Assembly: GCF_009762775.1 (NCBI RefSeq)
Contig: NZ_CP046401.1
Span: 3,162,001 to 3,226,000, forward strand
Reading direction: 5' to 3'
Length of the DNA stretch: 64,000 nt
Source: Maribellus comscasis
GTDB taxonomy: Bacteria > Bacteroidota > Bacteroidia > Bacteroidales > Prolixibacteraceae
In this document: in pieces, positions 28,537-37,817 of the stretch
Layout: the number at the start of each line of letters is the position of its first letter
How positions within the stretch are numbered: position 1 is the first letter of the stretch
The notes under the pieces: model-generated
Databases searched by the model: none
What the model was told of the DNA's origin: nothing
Seen by the model: the letters and a program-made list of their open reading frames with translations, nothing else
Made by a program: the position numbers and the translations under genes

Positions 28537-29966
28537 TGTATCTGTATGCTGTCATTTCTGTCCCAGTAGTAATTCCATTTTTTCATATACTCATTTCCGG
28601 GTAAAAACTGGTCGTTTGTTTTTGTAAGCCAGTCCTGTAATTGTTCATCCAAATCCGACTCAATAAATTTGTATTCATCCAAGCCCAGCAGGTTATTCAT
28701 TTGATAGGGGTCTAAAACATTGTCGTACAACAACCAGGGGCCATTTAAATCGCGAACATAGGTGAACCGTTCGGTTCGGACACCACGGTATTCTCTTCCC
28801 CCTCTGGCATAATTCCACTGATGAAAAGGAACAGGACATTGAATAAGCACTGATTCGCTCTCTGGTTTCTCCTCACCTGAAATTATTTTTGAATAGTCCT
28901 TTCCTTCTACTGTTTCCGGTATCTCAATGCCAGACAATCCAAGTAACGTAGGTAAGATATCGGGCGTGTTTACCGGTGCTTCAATTACTTTCTGTCCGTC
29001 ACCAAATTTTTCAGGATATCTCAGGAGAAATGGAACCATCAGCGATTCGTCCCATGGCTGCTGTTTTTTTACGTTGCCATGCGAATAAAGCATATCTCCG
29101 TGATCGGAGGTAAATATAAAAATGGTGTTTTCTTTGATACCGCTGTTTTCCGTTTCGACAAGTAGATCTTTTAAACAATCGTCAAGTGCTGCCATGTGTG
29201 CATAATATCCGGCAATCTCGGTTTTCGCTTTTTCCCGGAGTTCTTCAGGGACATTGGGGCGAATATCAATATCTTCGGGAGAATACATTTGCCGGTATTT
29301 CTCCGGAGCCGTTTGGTAAGGTGCGTGTGGTGGTCCCCATGAAAGCATGAGCAAAAATGGTTTCTCTCCTTTTGATTTTTCTTTGATATATTTAATGGCA
29401 GATTTTGTTTGAGCAATGGCATCGTACCCCTCCCATTTTAATTGCTCGGGCGAATCTTCATAATAAAATGAATTGTTGTAGTCGTGCGTACATTCCAACA
29501 CCTGCCAGAAATCAAATCCCTGCCTTCTTTCTTTAGGTATAAATTTTAAACGGGCTTCAAAAGTTTCTTCTCCCGGTTCGTGACCGTTTAAATGCCATTT
29601 GCCAATGTACCCGGTTTCGTACCCGGCTTTTTTATAGATTTTTGCAATGGTGTTTGCTTCCGGATTAAGTGGTTTGTCGTTGTAAAATACGCCGTTTGTA
29701 AGAGGGTATTGCCCGGTTAACAGACTTGCGCGGTAAGGGCAACAAACCGGGCAGCCCGAAATGGCATTTTTAAATACTACGCTTTCCTCTGCCAGCCGGT
29801 CTATGCTTGGTGTTTTTACAATGGTATTTCCCATGTAACCTAAATCCTGTGCGCGCCATTGATCGGCAAAAACGAAAATAATGTTAGGTTTTTCCTGCTT
29901 TTCGGGATTACACCCGAGAATAAAGGCAGTGAAAAGAAAAAAGATAAAGTACGCTGATTTGTTCAT
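28533..29966 (-). CDS. Exported type I sulfatase (lipoprotein)
   Basis: 477 residues. Lipobox FILGC (C19) indicates membrane anchoring. The start PNIIFVFADQWRAQDLGYMG is the alkaline-phosphatase-fold sulfatase core, and the sulfatase signature is C75-C76-P77-Y78-R79 (C-x-P-x-R), followed by ASLLTGQYP. The Cys type needs conversion to formylglycine by an FGE or anSME. FTSDHGDMLYSHG carries further metal ligands. Substrate likely a sulfated polysaccharide fragment (inference); no glycosidase operon is adjacent. Confidence 0.95.
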   Translation of the reverse strand: MNKSAYFIFFLFTAFILGCNPEKQEKPNIIFVFADQWRAQDLGYMGNTIVKTPSIDRLAEESVVFKNAISGCPVCCPYRASLLTGQYPLTNGVFYNDKPLNPEANTIAKIYKKAGYETGYIGKWHLNGHEPGEETFEARLKFIPKERRQGFDFWQVLECTHDYNNSFYYEDSPEQLKWEGYDAIAQTKSAIKYIKEKSKGEKPFLLMLSWGPPHAPYQTAPEKYRQMYSPEDIDIRPNVPEELREKAKTEIAGYYAHMAALDDCLKDLLVETENSGIKENTIFIFTSDHGDMLYSHGNVKKQQPWDESLMVPFLLRYPEKFGDGQKVIEAPVNTPDILPTLLGLSGIEIPETVEGKDYSKIISGEEKPESESVLIQCPVPFHQWNYARGGREYRGVRTERFTYVRDLNGPWLLYDNVLDPYQMNNLLGLDEYKFIESDLDEQLQDWLTKTNDQFLPGNEYMKKWNYYWDRNDSIQIQ

Positions 29967-30030
29967 GTTTTAGCTGGTTCAAATTGGGTTTAAAGATAGA
30001 ATCTGAAATCCATATTACCTACTTATATAA

Positions 30031-30060
30031 AAGAAAAAGCGGTATCTCTCTGATACCGCT
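30031..30060 (-). terminator. Terminator of the mtnA-mtnP unit
   Basis: AGCGGTATC (30038-30046) and GATACCGCT (30052-30060) pair perfectly around a 5-nt loop; on the minus strand a TTTTTCTTTT tract follows. It lies about 180 bp past the mtnP stop. Confidence 0.88.
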
Positions 30061-30237
30061 GGGAATTTAGCCAACGAAGCTTGATGGCTGAATTATATAG
30101 AACTAACTGAACGGTTATTGAAATTCATAGCTTCAAAACAGTATTTTTAAACAAGCAACATTTATGCCAAATTATTACATAATTTTATGTTCAGCAGCAT
30201 GTTTTACTGAGAAAAGCGGCGGTATGTAAAAGCAGTT

Positions 30238-30993
30238 TTATAATGGCTGAAACGATGAAATTGTTTTGGTGATTAAGCTGATTACATTTTTTACATTCTG
30301 GTTAAATACTTTTAGTACTTCTTCCCAGGTAACCGGAGCTTCATCGGTTTTCCAGCAATCATAATCGGTACTGAGTGCAATGGTTGCATATGGAATTTCA
30401 AGTTCGTTGGCCAGAATACATTCAGGAGCGACAGACATATTTATTACATCAGCTCCCCACATTCTGAACATCTTCGATTCTGCACGGGTTGAAAATCTTG
30501 GTCCTTCTATCGAAATGGTTGTTCCTTTTGGGTGATAACTTAACTTTAATTCTTTTGCCGCATTTATTAAACGGTTTCTCAAGTCGTTGTTAAACGGATC
30601 TGCCATTGGCGTGTGTTTTAGTTCTCCTTTTTCAAACGAATCGAAAAAAGTAGTTTTGCGAAAACGGGTAAAATCGATAAACTGATCGAGGATGACCAAA
30701 TCACCTCTTTTTATTTCGTCACGCAAACTACCGCAGGCCGAAGTTGCAATTATGTGAGTAAAACCCAACTCGCGGATGGCCCAAATATTTGCCCGGTTAT
30801 TCACAAAGGTAGGTGTAATAGAATGCTCTCTTCCATGCCGTGATAAAATACCGACTTCAACACCGTTTATTTCGCCGGTTTTGAATGAAGATGAAGGTTC
30901 TCCGTAAGGAGTTGAAATTTTTATTTCATTTGGATTTTTCAGAATGGAAGGATCTTCAAGGCCCGAGCCTCCGATGATGGCGATTTTTGTCAT
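30238..30993 (-). CDS. mtnP: S-methyl-5'-thioadenosine phosphorylase
   Basis: 251 residues. Starts IAIIGGSGLEDPSIL, with GILSRHGREHSITP, NRANIWAIRELG, ISIEGPRFSTRAES and NMSVAPECILANELEIPYA, the purine nucleoside phosphorylase type II/MTAP motifs. It splits methylthioadenosine into adenine and methylthioribose-1-phosphate, the substrate of MtnA encoded just upstream. The stop/start gap to mtnA is one base, so they are translationally coupled. Confidence 0.94.
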   Translation of the reverse strand: MTKIAIIGGSGLEDPSILKNPNEIKISTPYGEPSSSFKTGEINGVEVGILSRHGREHSITPTFVNNRANIWAIRELGFTHIIATSACGSLRDEIKRGDLVILDQFIDFTRFRKTTFFDSFEKGELKHTPMADPFNNDLRNRLINAAKELKLSYHPKGTTISIEGPRFSTRAESKMFRMWGADVINMSVAPECILANELEIPYATIALSTDYDCWKTDEAPVTWEEVLKVFNQNVKNVISLITKTISSFQPL

Positions 30994-30994
30994 A

Positions 30995-32095
30995 TTATTG
31001 TTTTTCAGGAAATAACGATTTTATACTTTGTTTATTTGCTTTGCAAATTCCGCGTTCGGTAATTAGCCCGCTTACCAGGCGGGCAGGTGTTACATCAAAC
31101 CCGTAGTTGACAACGTTACTTTTTTCAGGAATCAGTCTTACCGTTTTTATCTCCGATTTGTTTACTCCTTCAATTTCCGCGACTTCTTCTGCGCCGCGTT
31201 CTTCAATAGGAATTTCTGTTAATCCGTCTTCAATATTCCAGTCGATGGTGGAGGAGGGAAGGGCCACATAAAAAGGAACATTGTTGTCGTTTGCAGCCAG
31301 TGCTTTTAGATAGGTGCCTATTTTATTGGCCACATCTCCGCCAATGGTTGTGCGGTCGCTGCCTACAATCACCAGATCCACTTTCCCGTGTTGCATTAGA
31401 TGACCGCCGGTATTGTCGGCAATAACAGTGTGCGGAACACCTTCTTCCGAAAGTTCGAATGCTGTTAAACGCGCCCCCTGATTTCTCGGTCGCGTTTCAT
31501 CTACCCACACATGAACGGGAATCCCTTTGAGGTGAGCTTTGTAAATGGGAGCGGTTGCTGTTCCCCAGTCAATACAAGCCAGCCAGCCGGCATTACAATG
31601 CGTCAGGATATTTACCGTTGTACCTTTTTTGTTAAAAATTTTTTGAATGAGTTCCAATCCAAATTCACCAATTCTCTCACTAAAAAGAATTTCCTGTGTT
31701 TTCAGAAAATGAACTTTCTCCAGCGTTTTTTCTATGATTTGTGAAGAATCTTTTTCTTTTAGAATAAATCTGAGGATTTCGTCCACTGCAAAAGCCAGAT
31801 TTACTGCTGTTGGTCGGGCTGATTTTAAAAATTTAGCTTTTTCTTTTACATTGTTTTCAAAATTTTTCTCTGCTGTTTCGAACAAAGCAAGATACATGCC
31901 GTAGGCAGCAGTAATTCCTATTAGCGGGGCGCCGCGTACAACCATCTCCCGAATGGCAAAAAAAACATCTGAAACGGATTTTAAATCCATGATTTCAAAA
32001 GAGAAAGGCAATTTTCTTTGGTCGATTACCTGAACAATTTGCGGATCATTTTCTTTTAACCATATAGTATGATATTGTTTACTTTTTATTTTCAC
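30995..32095 (-). CDS. mtnA: Methylthioribose-1-phosphate isomerase
   Basis: 366 residues. MtnA/eIF2B-like motifs: VVRGAPLIGITAAYGM, SARPTAVNLAFAVD, ILTHCNAGWLA (catalytic Cys), VWVDETRPRNQGARLTAFE and VGSDRTTIGGDVANKIGTY (catalytic Asp). It turns methylthioribose-1-phosphate into the ribulose form. Only the first two salvage steps are encoded here; the following genes (mtnB, mtnC, mtnD) are not in the window. Confidence 0.96.
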   Translation of the reverse strand: MKIKSKQYHTIWLKENDPQIVQVIDQRKLPFSFEIMDLKSVSDVFFAIREMVVRGAPLIGITAAYGMYLALFETAEKNFENNVKEKAKFLKSARPTAVNLAFAVDEILRFILKEKDSSQIIEKTLEKVHFLKTQEILFSERIGEFGLELIQKIFNKKGTTVNILTHCNAGWLACIDWGTATAPIYKAHLKGIPVHVWVDETRPRNQGARLTAFELSEEGVPHTVIADNTGGHLMQHGKVDLVIVGSDRTTIGGDVANKIGTYLKALAANDNNVPFYVALPSSTIDWNIEDGLTEIPIEERGAEEVAEIEGVNKSEIKTVRLIPEKSNVVNYGFDVTPARLVSGLITERGICKANKQSIKSLFPEKQ

Positions 32096-32144
32096 AAAAC
32101 TGTTTTTTAATATTTATATTCGCAAAACCTTAAAGAATACAATT

Positions 32145-32792
32145 ATGAATCCCGACCTTACAAATATAAAAAACATCATTTTTGATTTAGGAAACGTATT
32201 GCTGAATCTTGATTTTGATGCTTCAATTGAGGCCTTTCGAAAAATAGGTTTAAATGATGAAGTTATCAATCGAAAGCATGCTTATTCGGATCCTATTTTT
32301 TATGCGCTGGAAGTTGGAAAAGTAACCACCGAAGAATTTAGTAATCAGGTTCGTCGTGTTATTAAAAATCCGCTTGCAACCAACAAACAGATTGAAGATG
32401 CCTGGTATGCGATGATTAAGGAAATTCCGGCAAATCGTGTGAAAGTAGTTCAGGAGTTAAATAAAAGTTTTAATGTTTATCTTTTCAGTAATACCAACGA
32501 AATTCATATTCGGAGGCTGCACAAGGAATTTAAGGACCAACATGGTATTGATTTTCCCTCACTTTTTACGAAAGATTTTTATTCGCATGAAATTCAGGAC
32601 AGGAAACCGGACTTGGAATCATTTAAAAAGGTGATTGAACTATCAGGAGTTAACCCTGGAGAAACCCTCTTTGTAGATGATTTGGAACCCAACATTTTAA
32701 GTGCGCAAAAGGCAGGGTTACAAACGCTGTGGCTGAAAAAAGGTATGGAAATGGCTGAAATTTTTGGAGAAACGGTTACTTCAGAATCCTGA
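32145..32792 (+). CDS. HAD-superfamily hydrolase, YihX-like
   Basis: 215 residues. The first HAD motif is IIFDLGNVLLNLDFD, with the nucleophile Asp; motif II is VYLFSNTNEIH, and the end carries LFVDDLEPNILSAQKAGL (acidic motif IV). This layout is that of YihX-type sugar-phosphate phosphatases. Substrate not determinable. Its last 17 bp overlap the end of the convergent cyclophilin gene. Confidence 0.9.
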   Translation: MNPDLTNIKNIIFDLGNVLLNLDFDASIEAFRKIGLNDEVINRKHAYSDPIFYALEVGKVTTEEFSNQVRRVIKNPLATNKQIEDAWYAMIKEIPANRVKVVQELNKSFNVYLFSNTNEIHIRRLHKEFKDQHGIDFPSLFTKDFYSHEIQDRKPDLESFKKVIELSGVNPGETLFVDDLEPNILSAQKAGLQTLWLKKGMEMAEIFGETVTSES

Positions 32793-34101
32793 TATTTTTC
32801 AGCCTGATATCTTCCACCGGGCGCCATTTTGTGTCGGTTTTTACTTTTACGATTTTATCTACCACTTCCATTCCCGAGGTTACTTCGCCAAAAATAGTGT
32901 AGCTGCCATCGAGGTGTGGAGCGCCGCCAATGGTTTTATAAATTCTTCTTTGTTCGGCAGTAAATTTAATTTCGTTTTGTTTTTCTAACTCATCAAGTTC
33001 CTCGTCAATATATTTCCGGCCGGAAACGATGTAAAACTGCGATCCCTCGGAGCGCCGCCGCTGGTTTTGAGTATCAGGTTTTCTTGGAGAGCCAATCACT
33101 CCTCGTTTATGATACAAGCCGGGAACAATGTTTGCCGGGAGTGTATAACCCGGCCCTTTGTAACCCACAGAGTTTCCTTTTTTTGCATACCTGCTGTCGG
33201 CAGCTCCACTCTGAATACCAAAATCGGCAATTACACGATGGATAAGCAGGCTGTCGAAAAAATGCTCTTTTGTGAGTTTTATAAAATTGTCACGGTATAC
33301 AGGTGTTTCGTTAATAAGCCGAATGGTAATATCACCCATGTCGGTTTCCAGAACCAGCCCTTTGATTTTCATGTTTTCCACAGCAATTTCTTTATTTGAA
33401 TGCGACCGCAGTGATTCCAAAGTTGCGGGCAGATTTTTATTTTTTAGCAAATCAGCAATATATGTTGACGGAATAACAAAGCTTTGCATCTCGAAGTTAT
33501 CCACTGCGGCAAATGCAATTCCAATCGCCTTATGGTTGGAAACAAAAATTGGTGTGCCAAAAATCGATTTCCGTATCCGGTTGGTAATCCTGTATACATA
33601 GGAACCTTGCAAGGTGGTGAGGTTTAATACTTTCCCGGTGAAGAGCTGAAGTGTTTTTCCGGAGTTTGACGAAATATAAAGCGTTTTTGCTGAATTGGGT
33701 GCATTCCCTCCAAAAAGTTCGATGGGGTTTCGTTTGAGGCTATCGATTTTTAAAATAATTATATCGTTAATCCTGTCAACAGCAACATATTTGTCAGCCA
33801 GGTACTTTTTGTCTTCGTCAAAGGGAGTAACCCATACTTTATTGGCCTGATTAACCAAAGAGTATTTTGTTGCAATTAAATCTTCAGCTATAAAAAATCC
33901 TTGTCCTGATTCTAAAATCCTGTTTTCGTCGTAAGTATCGATATTTACCACCGATGACAAAACTTTCTTCCAGACTGCATCTTCGTTGTTTTCGGTCTGA
34001 GTCTGTTTTTGAGGCTCCGGTTTGTCGGCAGTTTTTTTCTTCTGTGAATTGCAGGAAAGCAATATCAGTAAAATAAAAAGGAATGTGACAAGATTTTTCA
34101 T
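32776..34101 (-). CDS. Lipoprotein with degenerate trypsin-like domain fused to cyclophilin PPIase
   Basis: 441 residues. Lipobox LLSCN near residue 17. Residues about 45-235 resemble an HtrA-type serine protease (SGQGFFIAEDLIATKYSLVN; NDIIILKID), but the catalytic His position reads KYS and the GNSGGP serine loop reads RKSIFGTPIF, so the protease is probably inactive. Residues about 245-440 are a cyclophilin (TDMGDITIRL; FFDSLLIHRVIADFGIQSG; GSQFYIVSG; FGEVTSGMEVVDKI). It likely helps fold periplasmic proteins. Last of three tandem PPIase genes; one base separates it from the previous one. Confidence 0.85.
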   Translation of the reverse strand: MKNLVTFLFILLILLSCNSQKKKTADKPEPQKQTQTENNEDAVWKKVLSSVVNIDTYDENRILESGQGFFIAEDLIATKYSLVNQANKVWVTPFDEDKKYLADKYVAVDRINDIIILKIDSLKRNPIELFGGNAPNSAKTLYISSNSGKTLQLFTGKVLNLTTLQGSYVYRITNRIRKSIFGTPIFVSNHKAIGIAFAAVDNFEMQSFVIPSTYIADLLKNKNLPATLESLRSHSNKEIAVENMKIKGLVLETDMGDITIRLINETPVYRDNFIKLTKEHFFDSLLIHRVIADFGIQSGAADSRYAKKGNSVGYKGPGYTLPANIVPGLYHKRGVIGSPRKPDTQNQRRRSEGSQFYIVSGRKYIDEELDELEKQNEIKFTAEQRRIYKTIGGAPHLDGSYTIFGEVTSGMEVVDKIVKVKTDTKWRPVEDIRLKNIRILK

Positions 34102-34102
34102 A

Positions 34103-34912
34103 TTATTCGCTCAGTACTCTAACTGTTATTTTAACATCGGTAAACGGGCGGTTGTTTTTATCGGTTTTTAGTGCCGAAATTTTATCGATGGTTTCAAATC
34201 CCGAAATACATTCGCCAAAAATAGTATACTTTCCATCCAAATCGGGATAGCCTCCAACAGTTGTATAGGCTTTTCTTTGTTCTTCTGAAAATTCCAGCAC
34301 CTCAGGATCAAGGTTATATTCTGTTTCGATGTTCTTTTTTATATCGGCAGCAATTTTTCTGAACTCATCGACTTTTTTTTCTTCTTTTAATTGTTTGAGT
34401 TTTTCGCGCACTTCCGGGTTCATGTATTGCTGTACAATTTTATTTCTGATTGGACGATTGACAGCTATTTCCATAGTATCCAGTTCGCCCTCGGTATGAA
34501 CCCTGCCTTTGATGATAAAAAATTGCGAAATGTCGGACTGTTTGTAGGGGTTAACCTCGTCGGGTTGACGCGGTGCGCACAAAGCTCCCTTTTTATGAAA
34601 ATGATTTGAAAGAATTTCATCATCAACAGTTTTGTCAGGATCTCCGTAACCTATCCGTTTCCCGGGAGGAGCATTTTTTGAGCTTTTTGAACCACCTTGT
34701 ATGAGAAAATCCTGAATTACCCGGTAGAAAAGAGTTTCATTGTAATATCCTTCTTTGGCCAGTTCAATAAAAGCATCACGGTGTTTTGGGGTATCGTCGT
34801 ATAGTTTAAACTTCATGCTCCCCATATTTGTGGATATCTCCACAATTTTTGTCTGACTGTAACTTTGAAATGAATAAATGAAAAAAACAATGAATATTAA
34901 AACTCGTACCAT
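34103..34912 (-). CDS. Periplasmic cyclophilin-type peptidyl-prolyl isomerase
   Basis: 269 residues with a signal peptide (FFIYSFQSYSQ). Cyclophilin motifs: STNMGSMKFKLYDDTPKHRD, YYNETLFYRVIQDFLIQGG, ISQFFIIKGR, and YTIFGECISGFETIDKI. An insertion of about 75 residues rich in Lys and Glu (about 150-225) sits between the FFIIKG strand and the last part, as in the neighbouring paralogue. Catalyses cis-trans proline isomerisation in the envelope. Middle gene of the three. Confidence 0.93.
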   Translation of the reverse strand: MVRVLIFIVFFIYSFQSYSQTKIVEISTNMGSMKFKLYDDTPKHRDAFIELAKEGYYNETLFYRVIQDFLIQGGSKSSKNAPPGKRIGYGDPDKTVDDEILSNHFHKKGALCAPRQPDEVNPYKQSDISQFFIIKGRVHTEGELDTMEIAVNRPIRNKIVQQYMNPEVREKLKQLKEEKKVDEFRKIAADIKKNIETEYNLDPEVLEFSEEQRKAYTTVGGYPDLDGKYTIFGECISGFETIDKISALKTDKNNRPFTDVKITVRVLSE

Positions 34913-34915
34913 AAT

Positions 34916-35740
34916 TTATTTTACCAATTCCATCTCCATTTTTATATCTGTTAAAGGTCTGTTATTCTTGTCGGTTTCAACTGCGGCAATTTTGTCAAGT
35001 ACATCCAACCCTTCAACAACCTCGCCAAAAACAGTGTATTCTCCATCCAACGAAGGATATCCTCCGATAGTTGTATAAGCTTCGCGCTGAGCATCAGTAA
35101 ATTTAAATTTTTCAGCCGAAGCCTCAAAAATACTGTCAGCTTCTTCTCTTATTTCAGCAACTCTTATATTAAAACCTTCCGGGTTGTTATCTTCTCTGTA
35201 TTTTTGCAACTCATCGTTGGCAGCTTCAAAACATTGTTTTAGAATTTCGTTTTTTTGTTTTCCCGAAATCATCATTTCCATGGTATCCAACTTCCCGGGA
35301 GTAAAAATTTCGCCATGCACAATATAAAATTGCGAGCCGCTGGATTGCTTTTCAGGATTTGAAGGTCCACCTCTCCTTGCTGCTGCCAGAGCACCTTTTT
35401 TGTGAAAATATTTTTCGGGTAAAAACTCAGCATCAACTTTGTAGCCCGGTGAACCACCACCCAACCGTGCGCCTGCTTCTGCATTTTTTGACTCAGGATC
35501 TCCACCTTGAATCATAAAATGATTAATGACCCTGTGAAAAAGTAACCCGTCGTAAAAACCCTCGTTTGCCAGCTTTAGAAAATTTTCTTTATGCTTTGGT
35601 GTATCATTATACAATTTAACTTTAATGTTACCAAAATCTGTTTTTATTGATACCAAATCATCTTCTTTTTTTGTGTCGTTGGCGCATGATAATAAAGAAA
35701 CGATAAGAGTCACAGTCATAAATAGGAGGAATCGGTTCAT
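34916..35740 (-). CDS. Cyclophilin-type peptidyl-prolyl isomerase, lipoprotein
   Basis: 274 residues; lipobox SLLSC (C19) then ANDTKKEDD. Cyclophilin motifs: TDFGNIKVKLYNDTPKHKEN, GLLFHRVINHFMIQGGDP, SGSQFYIVHGE and YTVFGEVVEGLDVLDKI. Carries the same type of charged insertion as its downstream paralogue, pointing to duplication. First gene of the three; three bases separate it from the next. Confidence 0.94.
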   Translation of the reverse strand: MNRFLLFMTVTLIVSLLSCANDTKKEDDLVSIKTDFGNIKVKLYNDTPKHKENFLKLANEGFYDGLLFHRVINHFMIQGGDPESKNAEAGARLGGGSPGYKVDAEFLPEKYFHKKGALAAARRGGPSNPEKQSSGSQFYIVHGEIFTPGKLDTMEMMISGKQKNEILKQCFEAANDELQKYREDNNPEGFNIRVAEIREEADSIFEASAEKFKFTDAQREAYTTIGGYPSLDGEYTVFGEVVEGLDVLDKIAAVETDKNNRPLTDIKMEMELVK

Positions 35741-35799
35741 TCTTCTAAATTTTATTTAAATTGAACAAAAATTTTAAAAACTGTTGTAAAGATAAAAAG

Positions 35800-36711
35800 A
35801 TGAAGAAAATTTTGTCCATGCTCTTTCTTTTAATGTACTTCATTTCCTGCTCAACAGAAAGTAACAGCGTTTCCGAAAAACCCGAAGACAAGAATAAAAA
35901 AACTGTTTTAAAGGTTGTCCCCCAGTCTTTTATTGCTGAAATTCCTTTGCAGGTTGAAGAAAGTTCAGGTTTACTTTTGTACAATAATCTTTTATGGACA
36001 TTTAACGATAGCGGAGGAGAGAATAAACTTTTTGGGTTGGATTTTTCCGGTGAAATTAAAAAAGAAGTTGCGGTTGAGAATGCGATAAATGTTGATTGGG
36101 AAGACATTGCCCAGGATGACAAGCATATTTATATTGGCGATTTTGGGAACAATAATGGTGAAAGAAAAAATCTGAAGATATATAAAATAAAAAAGAGCGA
36201 TATTGATTCGATGGATACAGTAGAAGCTGTAGAAATAAAATTTTCGTACAAGGAGCAGACTGATTTTAATTATCAGCCACTTAGCAATTCTTTTGATTGT
36301 GAGGCGATTACTGATTTTAACGGGGAGCTTATAATTTTTACAAAAGACTGGGTTAACGAAACAACATCGGTTTATAAAATACCAAAAACTGAGGGTGAGT
36401 ATTTGTTAACTTTAACCGACACATTTAACGTAAACGGTTTAGTAACCGGGGCAGATATAAGTCCCGACGAAAAGACTTTGGCCATGGTAGGGTACAAAGA
36501 TTTTAAACCAATTGTGTGGGTCTTTTCTGATATTACTGAAAATGGTTTTTTTGGAGGCAAGGAAATTTATATGGAACTGGATGATATATTTTCGGCTCAA
36601 ACGGAAGGTATCTGTTTTACAGGAAACGATTCGCTGCTGATTTCGTGTGAGCGAACAGCCACATATGTTCAACAGATTTTTTTAATCGATTTAAAAGCGA
36701 TAAATAACTGA
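35800..36711 (+). CDS. Lipoprotein of unknown function, probably beta-propeller
   Basis: 303 residues from ATG 35800; an upstream TTG in frame adds 13 residues before the signal and is less likely. Lipobox near MYFISC (C17). Repeating short strands such as LLWTFNDSGGENKLFGLD, HIYIGDFGNNNG, LIIFTKDW and TLAMVGYKDF suggest a propeller fold. No catalytic residues recognised. The stop overlaps the start of the acetyltransferase gene (TGATG), so the two are coupled. Confidence 0.7.
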   Translation: MKKILSMLFLLMYFISCSTESNSVSEKPEDKNKKTVLKVVPQSFIAEIPLQVEESSGLLLYNNLLWTFNDSGGENKLFGLDFSGEIKKEVAVENAINVDWEDIAQDDKHIYIGDFGNNNGERKNLKIYKIKKSDIDSMDTVEAVEIKFSYKEQTDFNYQPLSNSFDCEAITDFNGELIIFTKDWVNETTSVYKIPKTEGEYLLTLTDTFNVNGLVTGADISPDEKTLAMVGYKDFKPIVWVFSDITENGFFGGKEIYMELDDIFSAQTEGICFTGNDSLLISCERTATYVQQIFLIDLKAINN

Positions 36712-37256
36712 TGGAAACCCTTGTCGTAAGCGATCATGTTTGTTTGGAAGCATTAAAACTTTCTATGGCTCAGGATGTCTTTTCAGCCATCGACAAAAAT
36801 CGGGACTTTTTACGAACCTGGTTGCCATTTGTTGATTTTACTCTTGAGCTTTCCGATACCGTGTTGTTTATTCAGAGCATAACCGCGCAGAAAGAAAGCC
36901 GGAAAAAAGATGAAATTTTTGGCATTTTTGTCGATGGGGAATTTGGCGGTCTTATTGGTTTTAAAGATACCGACTGGATAAACCGGAAGACAGAAATCGG
37001 ATATTGGCTGATAAAAGAAATGCAGGGGAAGGGGATTATTACTTCTTGTGTTGGAAAATTAATTTCTTATTCCTTTCAAAAATTAAAACTTAACCGAATT
37101 CAAATAAAAGTGGCTGTTGGAAACACAAAAAGTGCAGCAATCCCCAGAAGACTTGGCTTTCAGTTTGAAGGAATCGAGCGTGCGGGTGAGAGACATAACA
37201 ATAAATTTTTCGATTTGGAAGTTTTTAGTTTATTACGTTCTGATAATAAAGTGTAA
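36711..37256 (+). CDS. GNAT-family N-acetyltransferase (RimJ/RimL type)
   Basis: 181 residues. The acetyl-CoA-binding part reads KTEIGYWLIKEMQGKGIIT (the Q-x-x-G-x-G/A loop is QGKGI) followed by LNRIQIKVAVGNTKSAAIPR and LGFQFEGIERAGE, typical of RimL-like enzymes that acetylate ribosomal-protein or other N-termini, or small molecules. Substrate unknown. Start overlaps the preceding stop. Confidence 0.93.
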   Translation: METLVVSDHVCLEALKLSMAQDVFSAIDKNRDFLRTWLPFVDFTLELSDTVLFIQSITAQKESRKKDEIFGIFVDGEFGGLIGFKDTDWINRKTEIGYWLIKEMQGKGIITSCVGKLISYSFQKLKLNRIQIKVAVGNTKSAAIPRRLGFQFEGIERAGERHNNKFFDLEVFSLLRSDNKV

Positions 37257-37353
37257 GTGACAGATTTTCTGATTTTTATCAGTTTTTTATATTAAACCAA
37301 TGTAAAAACCAGTTAATTTCTGTTAAAGTAGTCTGCAATATGCTGATTATTTG

Positions 37354-37361
37354 TATATTTG
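37354..37361 (+). promoter_or_regulatory. Bacteroidota-type -7 promoter element
   Basis: TATATTTG fits TAnnTTTG exactly and lies 56 bp before the acyl-carrier-like gene. The -33 TTTG-type element is not clear. Confidence 0.4.
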
Positions 37362-37417
37362 ACCCTTGAAGTCGTTTGTTCGATTTTTTATTTTTGTAGA
37401 AAGAAAACAAGAAAAAC

Positions 37418-37654
37418 ATGGAAGATAAGTCAATTAGAAGAAATCTCTATCGTGTGCTTCGAAAAACCGGAGTACAGAAAAAAGACATCAATCTAAATGC
37501 ATCTTTTGATGAAGACCTGAAATTTGACAATGTTGACTGGAAGATTTTCACCTATTATTTGGAAGGAATTTTTAATATTTCGGTTAACGATCAGGAACTG
37601 GGAAATTTTGTTAATGTTAAGGACACACTACATTATTTAGGGAGAACAGCTTAA
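37418..37654 (+). CDS. Acyl-carrier-like protein lacking the phosphopantetheine serine
   Basis: 78 residues, helical and acidic with the spacing of an acyl carrier protein: RNLYRVLRKTGV as helix 1, LNASFDEDLKFDNVDW at the modification region, then YYLEGIFNISVNDQELGNF and VKDTLHYLG. In ACPs the central motif is D-S-L/M; here it reads D-N-V, so Ser is replaced by Asn and phosphopantetheine cannot be attached. It may be a structural or regulatory partner. It has its own promoter-like element and terminator. Similarity is by pattern only. Confidence 0.6.
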   Translation: MEDKSIRRNLYRVLRKTGVQKKDINLNASFDEDLKFDNVDWKIFTYYLEGIFNISVNDQELGNFVNVKDTLHYLGRTA

Positions 37655-37687
37655 CAAAAGCTGATAATTTAATTATTAAAAAGGTGG

Positions 37688-37716
37688 AAAGGGTGAATTT
37701 GAATTTGCCCTTTTTT
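37688..37716 (+). terminator. Weak terminator after the acyl-carrier-like gene
   Basis: AAAGGG (37688-37693) pairs with CCCTTT (37708-37713); an AATT/AATT inner pairing is possible; T run follows. Confidence 0.55.
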
Positions 37717-37817
37717 GTTTGCTTCCCGCGCAAAAAACACAGATATTATAAGCAAACAGAAGTAACTTTTGCGAAATTTACTAACTTGTTATTTTGTTTT
37801 TAATTTTATTTCCGGCT

